Notes: generated by a model from the sequence alone, not told the origin. A stretch of DNA of 64,000 nucleotides from CANGTU01 sp046336655 (GCA_046336655.1 JBKDGH010000118.1:8685-72684), one strand, 5' to 3'. Counted from the stretch's first letter, positions 18,294-27,800 are shown. Numbers and translations: made by a program.

Positions 18294-19058
18294 TTATTCA
18301 TGTACCTGTCTGTCTTCCCGAAGCGATTTAGCATAACCTTCATTGATGCAGCTTTCCTTGTTGATATTGCGGATTTCGGGGTGGTTTTGCAACAGGCGAA
18401 TAACATCCTGCATTTCAAAAGATAAGGGGTCTGGGAAGCTACCGAATATTCGTTCGGTCATGAGGCGGTCTGATTCAGTATCAACTGAAAGTTTGAAGGT
18501 ATATTGATCGTTGGTTTTTCTCCAGTACTTCGAAAATGCGGGTGATTGCTTGATGTAAGGCGTGACGTGTTCCCGTTCACTAAGCATCTTGGCCTCAGTC
18601 CAGGCTTTTTTCAGCGCAGCGAAAGAGCATATTTCAGTATCGAAGCCGTCTTCAAGATACAGCGGCTCATAGTTTGAATTCGAGCAGTAATCCACACCAT
18701 AATGGAAGTAGTTGCGAATAACTTCGTCCATCGTGGCGTGGTGGTGTAGCGGGTTGTCACAGCATATCCGCACCACATGTTGCGGTGTTTCGGGAAGGGA
18801 AACACATGCCTGATAGAAGCGATCGAGCACATCCCAGTCGCTGCCCCGGAAGCACGGTATTCCGGATTCTTCGCACCATTTCGCCAGTGCATCGTCTTCC
18901 GGGTTGGTGGTGGTGGCTACGATGAAATGAGAGACGTATCGGCTTTTCTTCAGACGGTCGGTCATGTGCGCGATGAGCGCCTTTCCGGCTATCGGTGTCA
19001 ACACCTTTCCGGGAAGGCGGGTGCTGCCCATTCGTGCCTGCAGGATGGCGCAGATCAT
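18294..19058 (-). CDS. SpsF/NeuA-like cytidylyltransferase (second copy)
   Basis: A 254-residue SpsF-type nucleotidyltransferase with the clear family signature LQARMGSTRLPGK near residue 6, IVATTTNPEDDALA, FRGSDWDVLDRFYQA and RICCDNPL. It is related to, but clearly divergent from, the product of 14062, so this is an old duplication or separate recruitment. CMP activation of an acidic sugar is the likely reaction, from family knowledge. It lies between the GNAT gene and the aminotransferase with short gaps. Confidence 0.8.
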   Translation of the reverse strand: MICAILQARMGSTRLPGKVLTPIAGKALIAHMTDRLKKSRYVSHFIVATTTNPEDDALAKWCEESGIPCFRGSDWDVLDRFYQACVSLPETPQHVVRICCDNPLHHHATMDEVIRNYFHYGVDYCSNSNYEPLYLEDGFDTEICSFAALKKAWTEAKMLSEREHVTPYIKQSPAFSKYWRKTNDQYTFKLSVDTESDRLMTERIFGSFPDPLSFEMQDVIRLLQNHPEIRNINKESCINEGYAKSLREDRQVHE

Positions 19059-19064
19059 GATTGG

Positions 19065-19595
19065 TTAGTTTTTAAATGCACTCATCAGGATTTTATCCAC
19101 GTACATTCCCTCACAGTACACATGCTCCTTAAGTCTGCCTTCTTCTGTGAAGCCGGCTTTTTCATAGGCGCGCATAGCTGCCGGATTATTGGAATAAACC
19201 GCCAAAAGAACTTTGCGCAGGTTAAGTGTCTGGAATGCGTAGCGAATCATCATTCCGCAAACCTCTGTACCTATTCCTTTTCCGCGATGATCCGCTGACC
19301 CAATAAGGATACCGAGTTCACAGGTACCCGAAATCCAATCAATACGATCAAGCTTTACATTTCCGATGTGCTTGCTTGTGCTGCGGTCACAGACAGCCAG
19401 TATAACGCAGTCTTTATGGGTTGTCACTGAGGCGATATAAGCCTTGAGTGATTCCATGTTGGAAGGAAAATTGCCCGCAACAAGCCCTCTCGTGGTTTCC
19501 GGATTATTAATCCAGTCGAGGTATTCTGGGGTCGCATCTTCCATTGAGAGTGCTCTAAGGAAGACGCTGCTGCCATTCAGGAAAAAGCCACTCAT
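19065..19595 (-). CDS. GNAT-family N-acetyltransferase
   Basis: A 176-residue RimJ/RimL-type GNAT. It has the acetyl-CoA-binding motif HRGKGIGTEV near 105 and the C-terminal NNPAAMRAYEKAGFTEEG. In this operon it probably acetylates the amino sugar made by the aminotransferase, the role PseH plays in pseudaminic acid synthesis; that is inference from context. Its ATG overlaps the glycosyltransferase stop by 4 bases, indicating translational coupling. Confidence 0.85.
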   Translation of the reverse strand: MSGFFLNGSSVFLRALSMEDATPEYLDWINNPETTRGLVAGNFPSNMESLKAYIASVTTHKDCVILAVCDRSTSKHIGNVKLDRIDWISGTCELGILIGSADHRGKGIGTEVCGMMIRYAFQTLNLRKVLLAVYSNNPAAMRAYEKAGFTEEGRLKEHVYCEGMYVDKILMSAFKN

Positions 19596-20230
19596 TTATG
19601 CTTGATGTTGAGCAGATGGGAATACTTCTGCATGGTTTCTTTATCCTTCGTCAGGTTGTGGTCGTGCATCCTGTAACGATACAGCGGGATAGGCAAGTTG
19701 CAGATGTTGTATTTGCCGCTCCAGCGAATCCTCAGGTCTTCTTCTTCACGCGCTCTGAATTCTTCGTCGTACAGACCTATCTGATACAGGTAGTCTTTCC
19801 GGAACATGATGCCACATGCAATGGGCTCTTCCGCCGCATTGGCATGGCGCACGTGCGTTCCTTTTTCATCAACAAGCCAGTAATCGGCCGATACGGCATC
19901 AATGGAGGTATTCTCTTCCAGAAATAGCTTTTGTACGTAGAGCAAATCCCGATGGATGTAGTCATCTGCATCGAGAAAAAGAATGAACTGTCCTTTGGCT
20001 TTCTTAATTCCAAAGTTTCTTGCTCCCGCAAGTCCGAGGTTGGATTCGAGGTGAAAGACCCGTGCATCATCTGCGTAGTTCTCCAGCACTTCTTTGGTGT
20101 GATCCGTGCTGGCATCGTCGATTACAAGTATTTCGTAGTTTCTCTTATCAAGACTTTGCTCCATGGCACTGCGGATAGCCCGCTCGAGATAATGCGCATA
20201 ATTGTAAGTAGTGATGATCAATGAAACCAT
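19592..20230 (-). CDS. Family 2 glycosyltransferase
   Basis: A 212-residue GT-A fold glycosyltransferase. It has SLIITTYNYAHYLERAI at the N-terminus, the nucleotide-sugar DDAST motif near 39 and the metal-binding LDADD near 84. It is a little short for GT2 and has no membrane segments. It would transfer a sugar to the lipid-linked repeat unit on the cytoplasmic face. It is the second gene of the operon, 26 bases after the kinase. Confidence 0.88.
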   Translation of the reverse strand: MVSLIITTYNYAHYLERAIRSAMEQSLDKRNYEILVIDDASTDHTKEVLENYADDARVFHLESNLGLAGARNFGIKKAKGQFILFLDADDYIHRDLLYVQKLFLEENTSIDAVSADYWLVDEKGTHVRHANAAEEPIACGIMFRKDYLYQIGLYDEEFRAREEEDLRIRWSGKYNICNLPIPLYRYRMHDHNLTKDKETMQKYSHLLNIKHK

Positions 20231-20256
20231 TCCTTCAGTTACTTGAATAAACTTGA

Positions 20257-22689
20257 TCAGGGTTTTTTCTTGTTCCGGCTTTTCCTGGTCTTTTTGTCGT
20301 CTTCGCCGTAGCCGTATCCATAGCTTCCGTAGCTTGAATAACCGCCGTATCCATAGCCGTATCCATAACCGTAGCCGTATCCATAGCGGTATATGTACTT
20401 GCCGTAGTAGTACCTCCCGCGCTTGGTCTTAATGTTATTGAGGAGCAGACTGTTATTCTTCAGATTATTCTGTGAGAGTAAATCTTCAAGATGGCGAACA
20501 CCCGCTTTTGTGGCCTTTTCGGTATTCATTACAATGATACCGGTGCGCACCTTGGACAATAGCACCAGCGAGTCACTGATGAGCATCACCGGCGGAGTAT
20601 CCACGATGACATAATCGTAGATCTTAGCGGTTTCGGTGAGCAGTGTATTTACCTTTTCATTCAGCACCAACTCCGAAGCATTGGGTGGCACCGGGCCCGC
20701 AGTCAGAACGTCCAGATTCTGAACCTGAGTGGGCAAAATGGAATCCCGGTAATCCGTTCTTCCGATAAGGTAAGTTGATACTCCGGTGACGTTCTCAAAT
20801 CCAAACACCTTGTGCACCCTTGGCTTGTGCAAGTCAAAGTCGAGGATAAGCACCCGTTTTGAAGCTTTCGCCAAAACCGCAGCGAGGTTAGCGGACACAA
20901 ACGTTTTTCCTTCTCCCGGGTGAAGCGAGGTGACAAGCAGAACATTGGATTCGTCGGTTGGCAGCAGGTACTGCAGATTGGTGCGGAGTGCCCGGAAAGC
21001 TTCGCTGACATTACCCCGGGGACTTTCCATGAGGGCAATCGGATGAATATCGCTGTCCGGGTAGTTGGGCACACCCCCGATCACAGGTATTTTGGTAATG
21101 CTCTTGAGTTCGCGGATGTTTTCGATGCGCTCCAGGAAGACCATTCGCAATACCCCAATGATCAGGGAAATCAGGAGTCCAATACCTAGCCCGTAATAAA
21201 TGATGCCTTTTTTGTTTGGGCCCACGACTCCAAGTGATCGTGCTGATTCGATTACGCTGGTCTGAGGTATGATGGCCGCTTTTGCAATGGCCGTATTGGC
21301 TTTCTTTTCCAGAAGGAAGGTGAAGAGCTGCTCATTGACATTCAGCTTGCGCTCAATGCTCAACAAGTCGCGTTCTGATTTGGGAATGGTGCTGAGCGTG
21401 CGCTCCAGATCACGGATCTGCCCGTTCAGGTCGCCGATCCGGAGCCTGACGGATTCCTTGGTATCCGCAGTGTATTTGTAGATACTTGACCGGATCGTAT
21501 TGATTTCGCTTTCTATGCGTTGAATACGCACGTCGGCATCTTTCAGGTCAACGGATAGATTGGCCTTGCGCTGACGAAGATCAAAAATGGCTGTAATCTG
21601 ATCGCGAAGCGCCGTTTCATCCGCCCCGATGTAAGCCATAGGAGGGATCACCGCATTGTCCTTTTCCTTGGTAAGGAAACTTTCCAGCGCATTGATCGAT
21701 TCGATCTTAAGCTCCAGCTGCCTTTTTTGTCCTTCAGCTTCAGTCAGCGCGTCAAATGCTGCAGCTTGCTCGCGATTCAGATCCAGAATTTTCCGTGAAT
21801 CCTTGAAGATCTCGAGACTCGTTTCAAGCGAGTCCATAACACGCACCAACTCGTCCAGCTGAATATCAATGTACTTCTGGGTATTCTCGTTGATGGTGAA
21901 TTGATTTTCGAGGGTGAAGTCGATGTAGACCTGGGCCAGTGTGTCCAAAAACTGAGTGGCTTTGGTCGCCAGTTCATCATTGCAGGTAATAGACAGAATG
22001 CTGGTGTATTCGACGTTTTTGACTGAGAGGTTCTCTGTGTATTTGTTGATCAGCCAGGACTCAGGATGCACGCGGATCATGAATGTCTGCTCCTGAATGA
22101 TGTTGAGCCCGGGCTCATCCACCCACGGAGAAAGATTCACCTGAATCACGAAATTACCGTCCTCGTAAGCTTTGCCGAATTCGAATTCGCGGTTGTACTG
22201 AATGCCTTCGAGGTCATAAGTCACAAGACACTTCTTCAGATCGAGCACTTTGATGAAGATCGGATTATTGTGCAGCTTGCTGTTCATCCGCCGCCAGTCG
22301 CACTTCACGCTGATCGCGTCAAAGTGATCCACCTGACTCGTCTTGATCCGACCAACAAGGTAATAGCTGATAGAGAAGTCAATCTTGGAGAGCACACGTT
22401 TAATGAGGTCATACGATGTGATGACCCGTTGCTGGTTGGTAACGTCCTGAAACAACGAGAAGTAACCAATATCTTTGTATATCTTGTTTTGGTAGTCGTA
22501 CGTTTCGTCGGACTTCAGAAGAATTTCCGTTCGCGCCGCGTAAATCTCCTGCAGCCGGTGGGTGTAGAAATAGGCAATCGTGAACGAAATCAGGCTGAAC
22601 AGGATGATCAGATGCCAGTTCTTACCAATAAATTTCAGAATGGGCCGCAGATCGTCTGCATCGATAAAATTCGTCCTCTGTTCGGCCAT
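20257..22689 (-). CDS. Wzc/CpsD-like polysaccharide co-polymerase tyrosine autokinase
   Basis: An 810-residue fused co-polymerase and bacterial tyrosine kinase that controls chain length and export of a surface polysaccharide. A Wzz-type domain is bounded by membrane segments at about 27-44 and 496-518 with a long periplasmic coiled-coil region (about 280-460). The cytoplasmic BY-kinase has Walker A at 589-596 (HPGEGKT core), Walker A' ILDFD at 615-619 and Walker B VIVDTPP at 694-700. The C-terminal tail (about 759-795) is a run of Tyr-Gly pairs, the autophosphorylation cluster, ending in a Lys/Arg-rich stretch. The ATG at 22689 is chosen over one 39 bases upstream because it gives a normal N-terminus and a TATATTTG -7 element lies between them. 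It is the first gene of the operon reaching 14062. Confidence 0.92.
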   Translation of the reverse strand: MAEQRTNFIDADDLRPILKFIGKNWHLIILFSLISFTIAYFYTHRLQEIYAARTEILLKSDETYDYQNKIYKDIGYFSLFQDVTNQQRVITSYDLIKRVLSKIDFSISYYLVGRIKTSQVDHFDAISVKCDWRRMNSKLHNNPIFIKVLDLKKCLVTYDLEGIQYNREFEFGKAYEDGNFVIQVNLSPWVDEPGLNIIQEQTFMIRVHPESWLINKYTENLSVKNVEYTSILSITCNDELATKATQFLDTLAQVYIDFTLENQFTINENTQKYIDIQLDELVRVMDSLETSLEIFKDSRKILDLNREQAAAFDALTEAEGQKRQLELKIESINALESFLTKEKDNAVIPPMAYIGADETALRDQITAIFDLRQRKANLSVDLKDADVRIQRIESEINTIRSSIYKYTADTKESVRLRIGDLNGQIRDLERTLSTIPKSERDLLSIERKLNVNEQLFTFLLEKKANTAIAKAAIIPQTSVIESARSLGVVGPNKKGIIYYGLGIGLLISLIIGVLRMVFLERIENIRELKSITKIPVIGGVPNYPDSDIHPIALMESPRGNVSEAFRALRTNLQYLLPTDESNVLLVTSLHPGEGKTFVSANLAAVLAKASKRVLILDFDLHKPRVHKVFGFENVTGVSTYLIGRTDYRDSILPTQVQNLDVLTAGPVPPNASELVLNEKVNTLLTETAKIYDYVIVDTPPVMLISDSLVLLSKVRTGIIVMNTEKATKAGVRHLEDLLSQNNLKNNSLLLNNIKTKRGRYYYGKYIYRYGYGYGYGYGYGYGGYSSYGSYGYGYGEDDKKTRKSRNKKKP

Positions 22690-22706
22690 TCGATGAGTAT
22701 AGGGCG

Positions 22707-22714
22707 CAAATATA
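22707..22714 (-). promoter_or_regulatory. Predicted -7 element of the polysaccharide operon
   Basis: Minus-strand TATATTTG is an exact match to TAnnTTTG and would place the transcript start about 12 bases before the kinase ATG. No good TTG -33 partner is visible, only TTCACA upstream, so an activator may be needed. Confidence 0.4.
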
Positions 22715-22830
22715 GCGCAAGACCGCACTTGTGAAGGGGGGGCATGATTTCACAGACTGGCTGAACTCATTGGGCAGAGCGATTTTCGGATAGTTTTTCG
22801 GGGTGTTCATACAGTGAGCAGGATTCTGTT

Positions 22831-22838
22831 TACATTTG
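22831..22838 (+). promoter_or_regulatory. Predicted -7 element of the exosortase operon
   Basis: TACATTTG matches TAnnTTTG exactly and lies 22 bases before the ATG at 22861, giving a leader of about 17 bases. The -33 region is weak (TTCA at 22806). The two divergent operons share the 170 bases between 22689 and 22861, so joint regulation is possible. Confidence 0.45.
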
Positions 22839-22860
22839 TGAGCCGTTTAGATTAGTCCTA

Positions 22861-23076
22861 ATGAAACGCTTACTTCTCCTGCTGTTTTTTGTGGTGCTGG
22901 CCATTGCCGCACTTCCTCAGGCACCAGACCCTCCTGCGGGTGGCGGCCCTCCTTGCGGTCCGCCCTTTGGCGATCCATGCATTCCCATTGACGGAGGAGT
23001 GAGCCTGCTGATTGCTGCAGGTGTGGCATTGGGTGGAAAGAAGGCCTGGGATGCAACGAGGAGGAAGCAAATCTGA
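22861..23076 (+). CDS. PID-CTERM-like exosortase substrate peptide
   Basis: A 71-residue protein with four parts: an N-terminal signal peptide (1 to about 18), a Pro/Gly-rich linker of about 25 residues with two cysteines (32 and 40), a PIDGG signal at 42-46 followed by a hydrophobic helix (47-59), and a basic tail with KK and RRK. This tripartite end (short motif, membrane helix, positive tail) is the hallmark of exosortase sorting signals, and the PID motif matches the PID-CTERM type known in Bacteroidota. If both ends are removed, the mature product would be only about 25 residues. Three bases separate it from the exosortase gene, so it is very probably the dedicated substrate. Its biological activity is unknown. 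Confidence 0.72.
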   Translation: MKRLLLLLFFVVLAIAALPQAPDPPAGGGPPCGPPFGDPCIPIDGGVSLLIAAGVALGGKKAWDATRRKQI

Positions 23077-23079
23077 GCA

Positions 23080-23613
23080 GTGCTTAGAAATCCGTTTTAC
23101 CGGTTCTTGATAGTTGGTACCACGCTGTTCCTTGCGTGGTATTTCGTTTATGAATGGTACCTGCGTGATCATTCGATGGCGGATGAATGGGTCATTCATC
23201 ACCTGACTGTCTCGTCAGAGCTGATACTCAAGGGGATGGGTTACGAACTCACCGACTACGGATTTACCGGTTTACACAACAGGGTCGGCATTGCCAATGC
23301 TCCGGGAGTGATGATCGGAGCGGCGTGCGATGGGCTTGTTCTTTTTGCATTGTTCGCGGTATTTGTGATCGCCTATCCCGGCTCCTCGCGCCACCGCTGG
23401 TGGTTCATCCCAACCGGTATTCTGCTCATTCATTATCTGAATGCCCTTCGCGTGGTGGCACTCACAATCATCATCTCGTGGAAAAAGGAGTGGCTGAGTT
23501 TCAACCACGATTACACCTTTACTATTCTCGTCTATTCTATTGTATTCGGTTTGTGGTGGATCTGGGTGAAGAAGTTTCCGGCTGAAAAAACCATCGTTCC
23601 CGAAACCAAATGA
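23080..23613 (+). CDS. Exosortase/archaeosortase family transpeptidase
   Basis: A 177-residue polytopic membrane protein with a GTG start. The exosortase catalytic triad is in place: Cys83 in AACDGL, Arg124 in NALRVVALT and His143 in the FNHDYTF loop, each at the edge of a predicted membrane helix. Exosortases cleave PEP-CTERM-like signals and are thought to transfer the protein to a surface acceptor. The size fits the small Bacteroidota-restricted types (XrtF/XrtX group) rather than the large EpsH type. It follows the candidate substrate by 3 bases and overlaps the next membrane protein by 4. The adjacent polysaccharide operon fits the known link between exosortases and exopolysaccharide loci. 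Confidence 0.85.
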   Translation: MLRNPFYRFLIVGTTLFLAWYFVYEWYLRDHSMADEWVIHHLTVSSELILKGMGYELTDYGFTGLHNRVGIANAPGVMIGAACDGLVLFALFAVFVIAYPGSSRHRWWFIPTGILLIHYLNALRVVALTIIISWKKEWLSFNHDYTFTILVYSIVFGLWWIWVKKFPAEKTIVPETK

Positions 23614-24155
23614 AGCGCAGACTTGTCCTCATTACTTTGATTATGAGCGGACTGGCTCTGGGGTTTATGCAGGAGAACTGGAAGGTGGGTGTCAACTTTG
23701 TCCTTGAACAGGCAGAGGCTGTTCCGGATTACTGGAACCTTTCGCCGGAGGCACGCCTGGCAGCGGTGGAGGCAAGGCGCATATTCTCCCCGTTGGATTA
23801 TTATTACAGCCATGACACCCCTCGTTTTCTGTTCGTTATGGAGCGCTCAGAACTCACCGCGCTGAAATGGGCCGTCACGGGAGGGATGATCCTCCTCTTT
23901 TTCATCATTAACTCCTCAGTGGCCTTCTTGATTACGAATGACCGGCGAGCAATCAGGTGGATGGCTGCCGGATACCTGTTTGTTTTTGTCACCGCATTTT
24001 TGATTTACACCGCGGGTTATGCTGCCGGCAATCCGTCAGCAACTTATGGTATCAGCAGAAAACTGGCGGGAGCGCTGCAGTCGCTTATTCCGATTATGCT
24101 GTTTATGCCTGCCTGGTATTTGAATACGCAACGGAACCTTTCTTCATCCCGATGA
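23610..24155 (+). CDS. Exosortase-associated membrane protein
   Basis: A 181-residue protein with predicted membrane helices at about 5-20, 88-109, 116-138 and 152-170 and an extracytoplasmic loop of about 65 residues (21-87) rich in acidic and aromatic residues, including SPLDYYYSHDTPRF. I do not recognise its family by motif. Position and topology match the companion membrane proteins found beside Bacteroidota exosortases. It overlaps the exosortase by 4 bases upstream and the next gene by 4 bases downstream, so it is likely a stoichiometric partner, for example in substrate presentation or in holding the acceptor. Confidence 0.6.
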   Translation: MKRRLVLITLIMSGLALGFMQENWKVGVNFVLEQAEAVPDYWNLSPEARLAAVEARRIFSPLDYYYSHDTPRFLFVMERSELTALKWAVTGGMILLFFIINSSVAFLITNDRRAIRWMAAGYLFVFVTAFLIYTAGYAAGNPSATYGISRKLAGALQSLIPIMLFMPAWYLNTQRNLSSSR

Positions 24156-24643
24156 AAACACCTGATCAGCTTGCGGATCACGCCCGGGTCTGGATTTACC
24201 AATCCGCTCAGCCCCTTACTCCCGGACAGGCAGAAAAGGCTTGTCAGATGCTCAATGAATTCATCGCCGATTGGACCAGTCACGGCGCCAGAATGGAAGC
24301 TGCTGCAGGGGTCTATCATGGCCATTTCATCGTGATCGCGGCGGATGAACAGAAAGCCCTGGCCAGCGGATGTGGCATTGACAAGAGTGTTCAGGCTATC
24401 CGGAATATTTCTGCGGATACCGGAATGGATTTTTTCGACCGGTTGACCGTCCATTACATGAACGATGGTGAGGTCCGGACAGCACCGATGAATGCCTTTT
24501 GGGCGCTGCGCAAGTCAGAAGTCGTAACCGGCGAGACCCGGGTGTTCAATAATCTGGTGAGAACAGTCGGGGAATGGAAGAAGGGGTGGATTGTCCCGTT
24601 CGCTCAGAGCTGGCATCAGGAAGCCTGGGGCGGTCCGTTGTGA
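24152..24643 (+). CDS. Conserved Bacteroidota protein often labelled 'ABC transporter ATPase' (no ATPase motifs)
   Basis: A 163-residue soluble protein whose ATG overlaps the previous stop (ATGA). Conserved blocks are DHARVWIYQS at the N-terminus, NEFIADWTSHGA near 34, ASGCGIDKSV near 73, FFDRL and FNNLV in the middle, and a C-terminal WIVPFAQSWH. This pattern matches a small family present across Bacteroidota that databases often call ABC transporter ATPase. There is no Walker A, signature or Walker B motif, so that label looks wrong and the function is unknown. It has no signal peptide and is presumably cytoplasmic. The coupling to exosortase genes may be functional or incidental. Confidence 0.72.
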   Translation: MKTPDQLADHARVWIYQSAQPLTPGQAEKACQMLNEFIADWTSHGARMEAAAGVYHGHFIVIAADEQKALASGCGIDKSVQAIRNISADTGMDFFDRLTVHYMNDGEVRTAPMNAFWALRKSEVVTGETRVFNNLVRTVGEWKKGWIVPFAQSWHQEAWGGPL

Positions 24644-24894
24644 CCATCAGGGATGGCGCTGATTCGCAAGAGGTATTTTCCTTGGATGAAAAAAGTTACA
24701 CCGATCTGTGGTGATTTGGTTCCTGTGCTGTACTTTTCGCTTGCTTTTCCTTACTATCTAAATTAGCCGTAAACCGGTGACTGTTGTTTGTTCACGTCAG
24801 GAGCAGGGTTGAGTTTCGTGGGGTGGAAAAAGCCTGATTTGCGCGGAAGCGTATGTCTGAAAGAAATTTTTAACCAAAACCAAAACCCAAACCA

Positions 24895-27800
24895 ATGATC
24901 AAAAGGTATACTGCACTTTCGATCTGTACCGCAGCAATCACGCTGCTCGGTTCGTGTTGGTCTGCCCTTTCATACGGTCAGACGTTCACCAACCCCGCGC
25001 CCATAACCATTAATGCAGTGGGCAATGCCACACCTTATCCATCCACTATCACCGTATCAGGTGGGCCTAATTCCATCGTATCCGTGGCGGTCACGCTGAC
25101 TGGTCTTTCTCATACCTGGCCAGATGACATTGACGTGGTGCTTGTTGCACCCAATGGTCAGGGTCTTTCCATCATGTCCGACTGCGGAAACGCCGCTGAT
25201 GCCGCGAATGCAAACTATACCATTGCGGACTACGGCACTGCTCAGTTTGTGAACAATGCGCTGAACGCGAGTGGCACATACCGACCAACGGACTTCGCGC
25301 AGGGTATTGACAATATCCCGGGTGCCACTTACACCGCATCTGCTCCAAGCGGCGCAGGCACTTTTGCCTCCGTATTTGGAGGTGATAATGCGAACGGAAC
25401 ATGGAGCCTTTACGTGGTAGATGATACGGGCGGAGATGCCGGTTCAATAAACGGAGGCTGGAGCATTGCCTTCGAAAACATTATTCCAGGTTGCACCAAT
25501 CCCGGCGCTTTGAATTACAACCCGAATGCAACAGTCGACAACGGCAGCTGCATTTTTTGCGGCCCCGGTCAGTCGGCGCTTGTGTTCAATATGTTCGATA
25601 CGTTTGGTGACGGATGGAACGGTGCCTCATACTTCATTACCAATGCGAGCAATCAGGTCGTAGGAACCGGAACACTTGCAACTGGCTCGTCCGGGACAAA
25701 CACAATCTGTCTGAACCCAGGTTGCTACTCACTCACCGTCACAGGCGGCACATTTCCTGAAGAAATAGCCTGGAGCATCACGGATATCGGAGGAAATACG
25801 CTTCTTTCCGCAACGGCACCAAACGGACCCACCTCAGCTCCAATAGGCATTGCATGGGCAGGCGCCACAGGTTGTAACATTTCCGGGTGTACGCAGGAAG
25901 GTTGTTTCAACTACAATCCATTCGCAGATATCGATGATGGCTCTTGCGAATGTCCTGTTGCAAACGACGACTGCACGGGTGCTATTGACGTAGGTTGCGG
26001 TGTTTCAATCACAGGCTCAATGGCTCTCGCATCTGCAGAAGACACACCGGTTAACTGCTTCGGTATCGCGGTGACCTCTCCGGGGGTATGGTACCGCTTG
26101 ATCGGAACAGGACAGCAAGTGATTGCAAGCACCTGTGCCTCTTCACCAAACGGAACATTTACTGATACCAAGCTGCATGTATATGCTGGTAATTGTGGAG
26201 CGTTGACCTGCGTAGGCGCAAACGATGATGATCCCAACTGTCAGTTCTTCAAGTCAACCGTGGTATTCAATACTATTCCCGGCGTCCAGTACTTCATCCT
26301 GGTTTCAGAGTTTGGTGCAGGTCAGGGCATTGACTTCGTTCTTACAATAGATTGCCTCGATTGCGATACGCCAATTCTGAATGATGACTGCGCCTCGGCG
26401 CTGCCGCAGCCTGATGGAGTGCCAACTCCGATGTCATTGTGCTGCGCAAACCAGGATCAGACTCTGAGCGCCTTCACTGGTGGTTATGGTGTATGGTTTA
26501 CCATGAACAGCGGTGATGCGGATTCATTCGACTTCGTACTCGCAAATGGTAACGGCCCTGGTGTGGATGCCAATGACGGAACCAACGTAGGGATGATCAT
26601 TTATGAGGGACCATGTACTGCGCTCACTGCAATTGCCCAGTGTCCTGCTGTGGGTGATGTATGCGCAGGAAGCCTTTCTGCAGCAGGTATCCCGATCGAC
26701 CAGAATACAGATTACTATTTCCTGGTTTACACCACTGATCCTGCGAACTGCGGAGGTGCGTCACTGACTACCTCATTCGTATTCCTCGGATGCACTGACC
26801 CGTCAGCCGATAACTACGATCCTCAGGCTACTGAAGATGATGGTTCATGTACCTACACGTCAGGTCCTGCGAATGACCTCTGCGCTGACGCCCAGGCACT
26901 GGTTTGCAATACCACCATCAACGGATCAACTGGTCTTTCAACAAACACCGGGGCACCTGCTCAGTGTGGAATTTCTGGTGCCGATAATGAGGGGGTGTGG
27001 TATTCAATCGCTGGGAACGGCCAGCTCCACACCATCAGTACTTGCGGATCTGCTACAGACACTCGCATTGAAGTTGTTTCGACGTCCAACGGTTGCGCAG
27101 GCCCATTTACTTGCGTGATTGGGGAAGATGATGATGGAACAGATGACGGCTGTGGATTCTTTGACGCAGATGATGCTTCAGTATCATTTATCTCAACTCC
27201 GGGTCTGACCTACTACGTGTATATCACTACAGGGCAGGTGGACACGAACAATGACGGAATTGCTGACCTGTTTGACGGTCCGTTTGTCCTCGATTACCAG
27301 TGCGCGGCTGTGAGCGAAGGTTGTACTGATCCTTGTGCATGTAACTTCGATCCGAACGCCAACATCTCTATCGACAACTGCGAATATTTCTCATGCGCAA
27401 GTTGTGGTCCGGGTGAAACCACTACCATGCTCTTCATGGAAGATGACTTCGGTGATGGCTGGAACGGTGCTGACTATACCATCGAAGACCTCGCCGGCAA
27501 CGTGGTAGCTTCTGGTTCCCTCGATGATGCAGACTGCACGGTCGACGAAAACAACTTCGTAGGTCCGGATTTCGGATTTGATATCCTCTGCATCCCGGAT
27601 GGTTGCTACACAATCACTGTAGGCGGTGGCGTATGGGATGTTGAAATTGTTTGGCAGCTTATGGATGCCGATAACAACATTCTCGCAAATGGCGTGGCCG
27701 GTTCGGTTGATTTCACCATCGGTTCAGGTACCTGTGGATGCACCGATCCGGATGCCTGTAACTTTGATCCCGATGCCGGAACTGACGACGGATCCTGTGA

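Noticed and set aside
20257..20400. Tandem YG-coding repeat considered as a mobile or VNTR non-coding element
   Set aside because: It lies in frame in the tyrosine kinase tail and codes for a known type of phosphorylation cluster.
24152..24643. Annotation as ABC transporter ATPase
   Set aside because: No Walker A, signature or Walker B motif is present; kept only as a conserved family label.
14062..24643. Defence system or phage/plasmid island
   Set aside because: No integrase, transposase, tRNA attachment site, nuclease or toxin-antitoxin motif was seen; genes fit surface polysaccharide and sorting.
24644..24894. Possible small RNA or promoter in the gap before the P-domain gene
   Set aside because: Only weak partial -7 matches were found and no stable hairpin with a T-tract.
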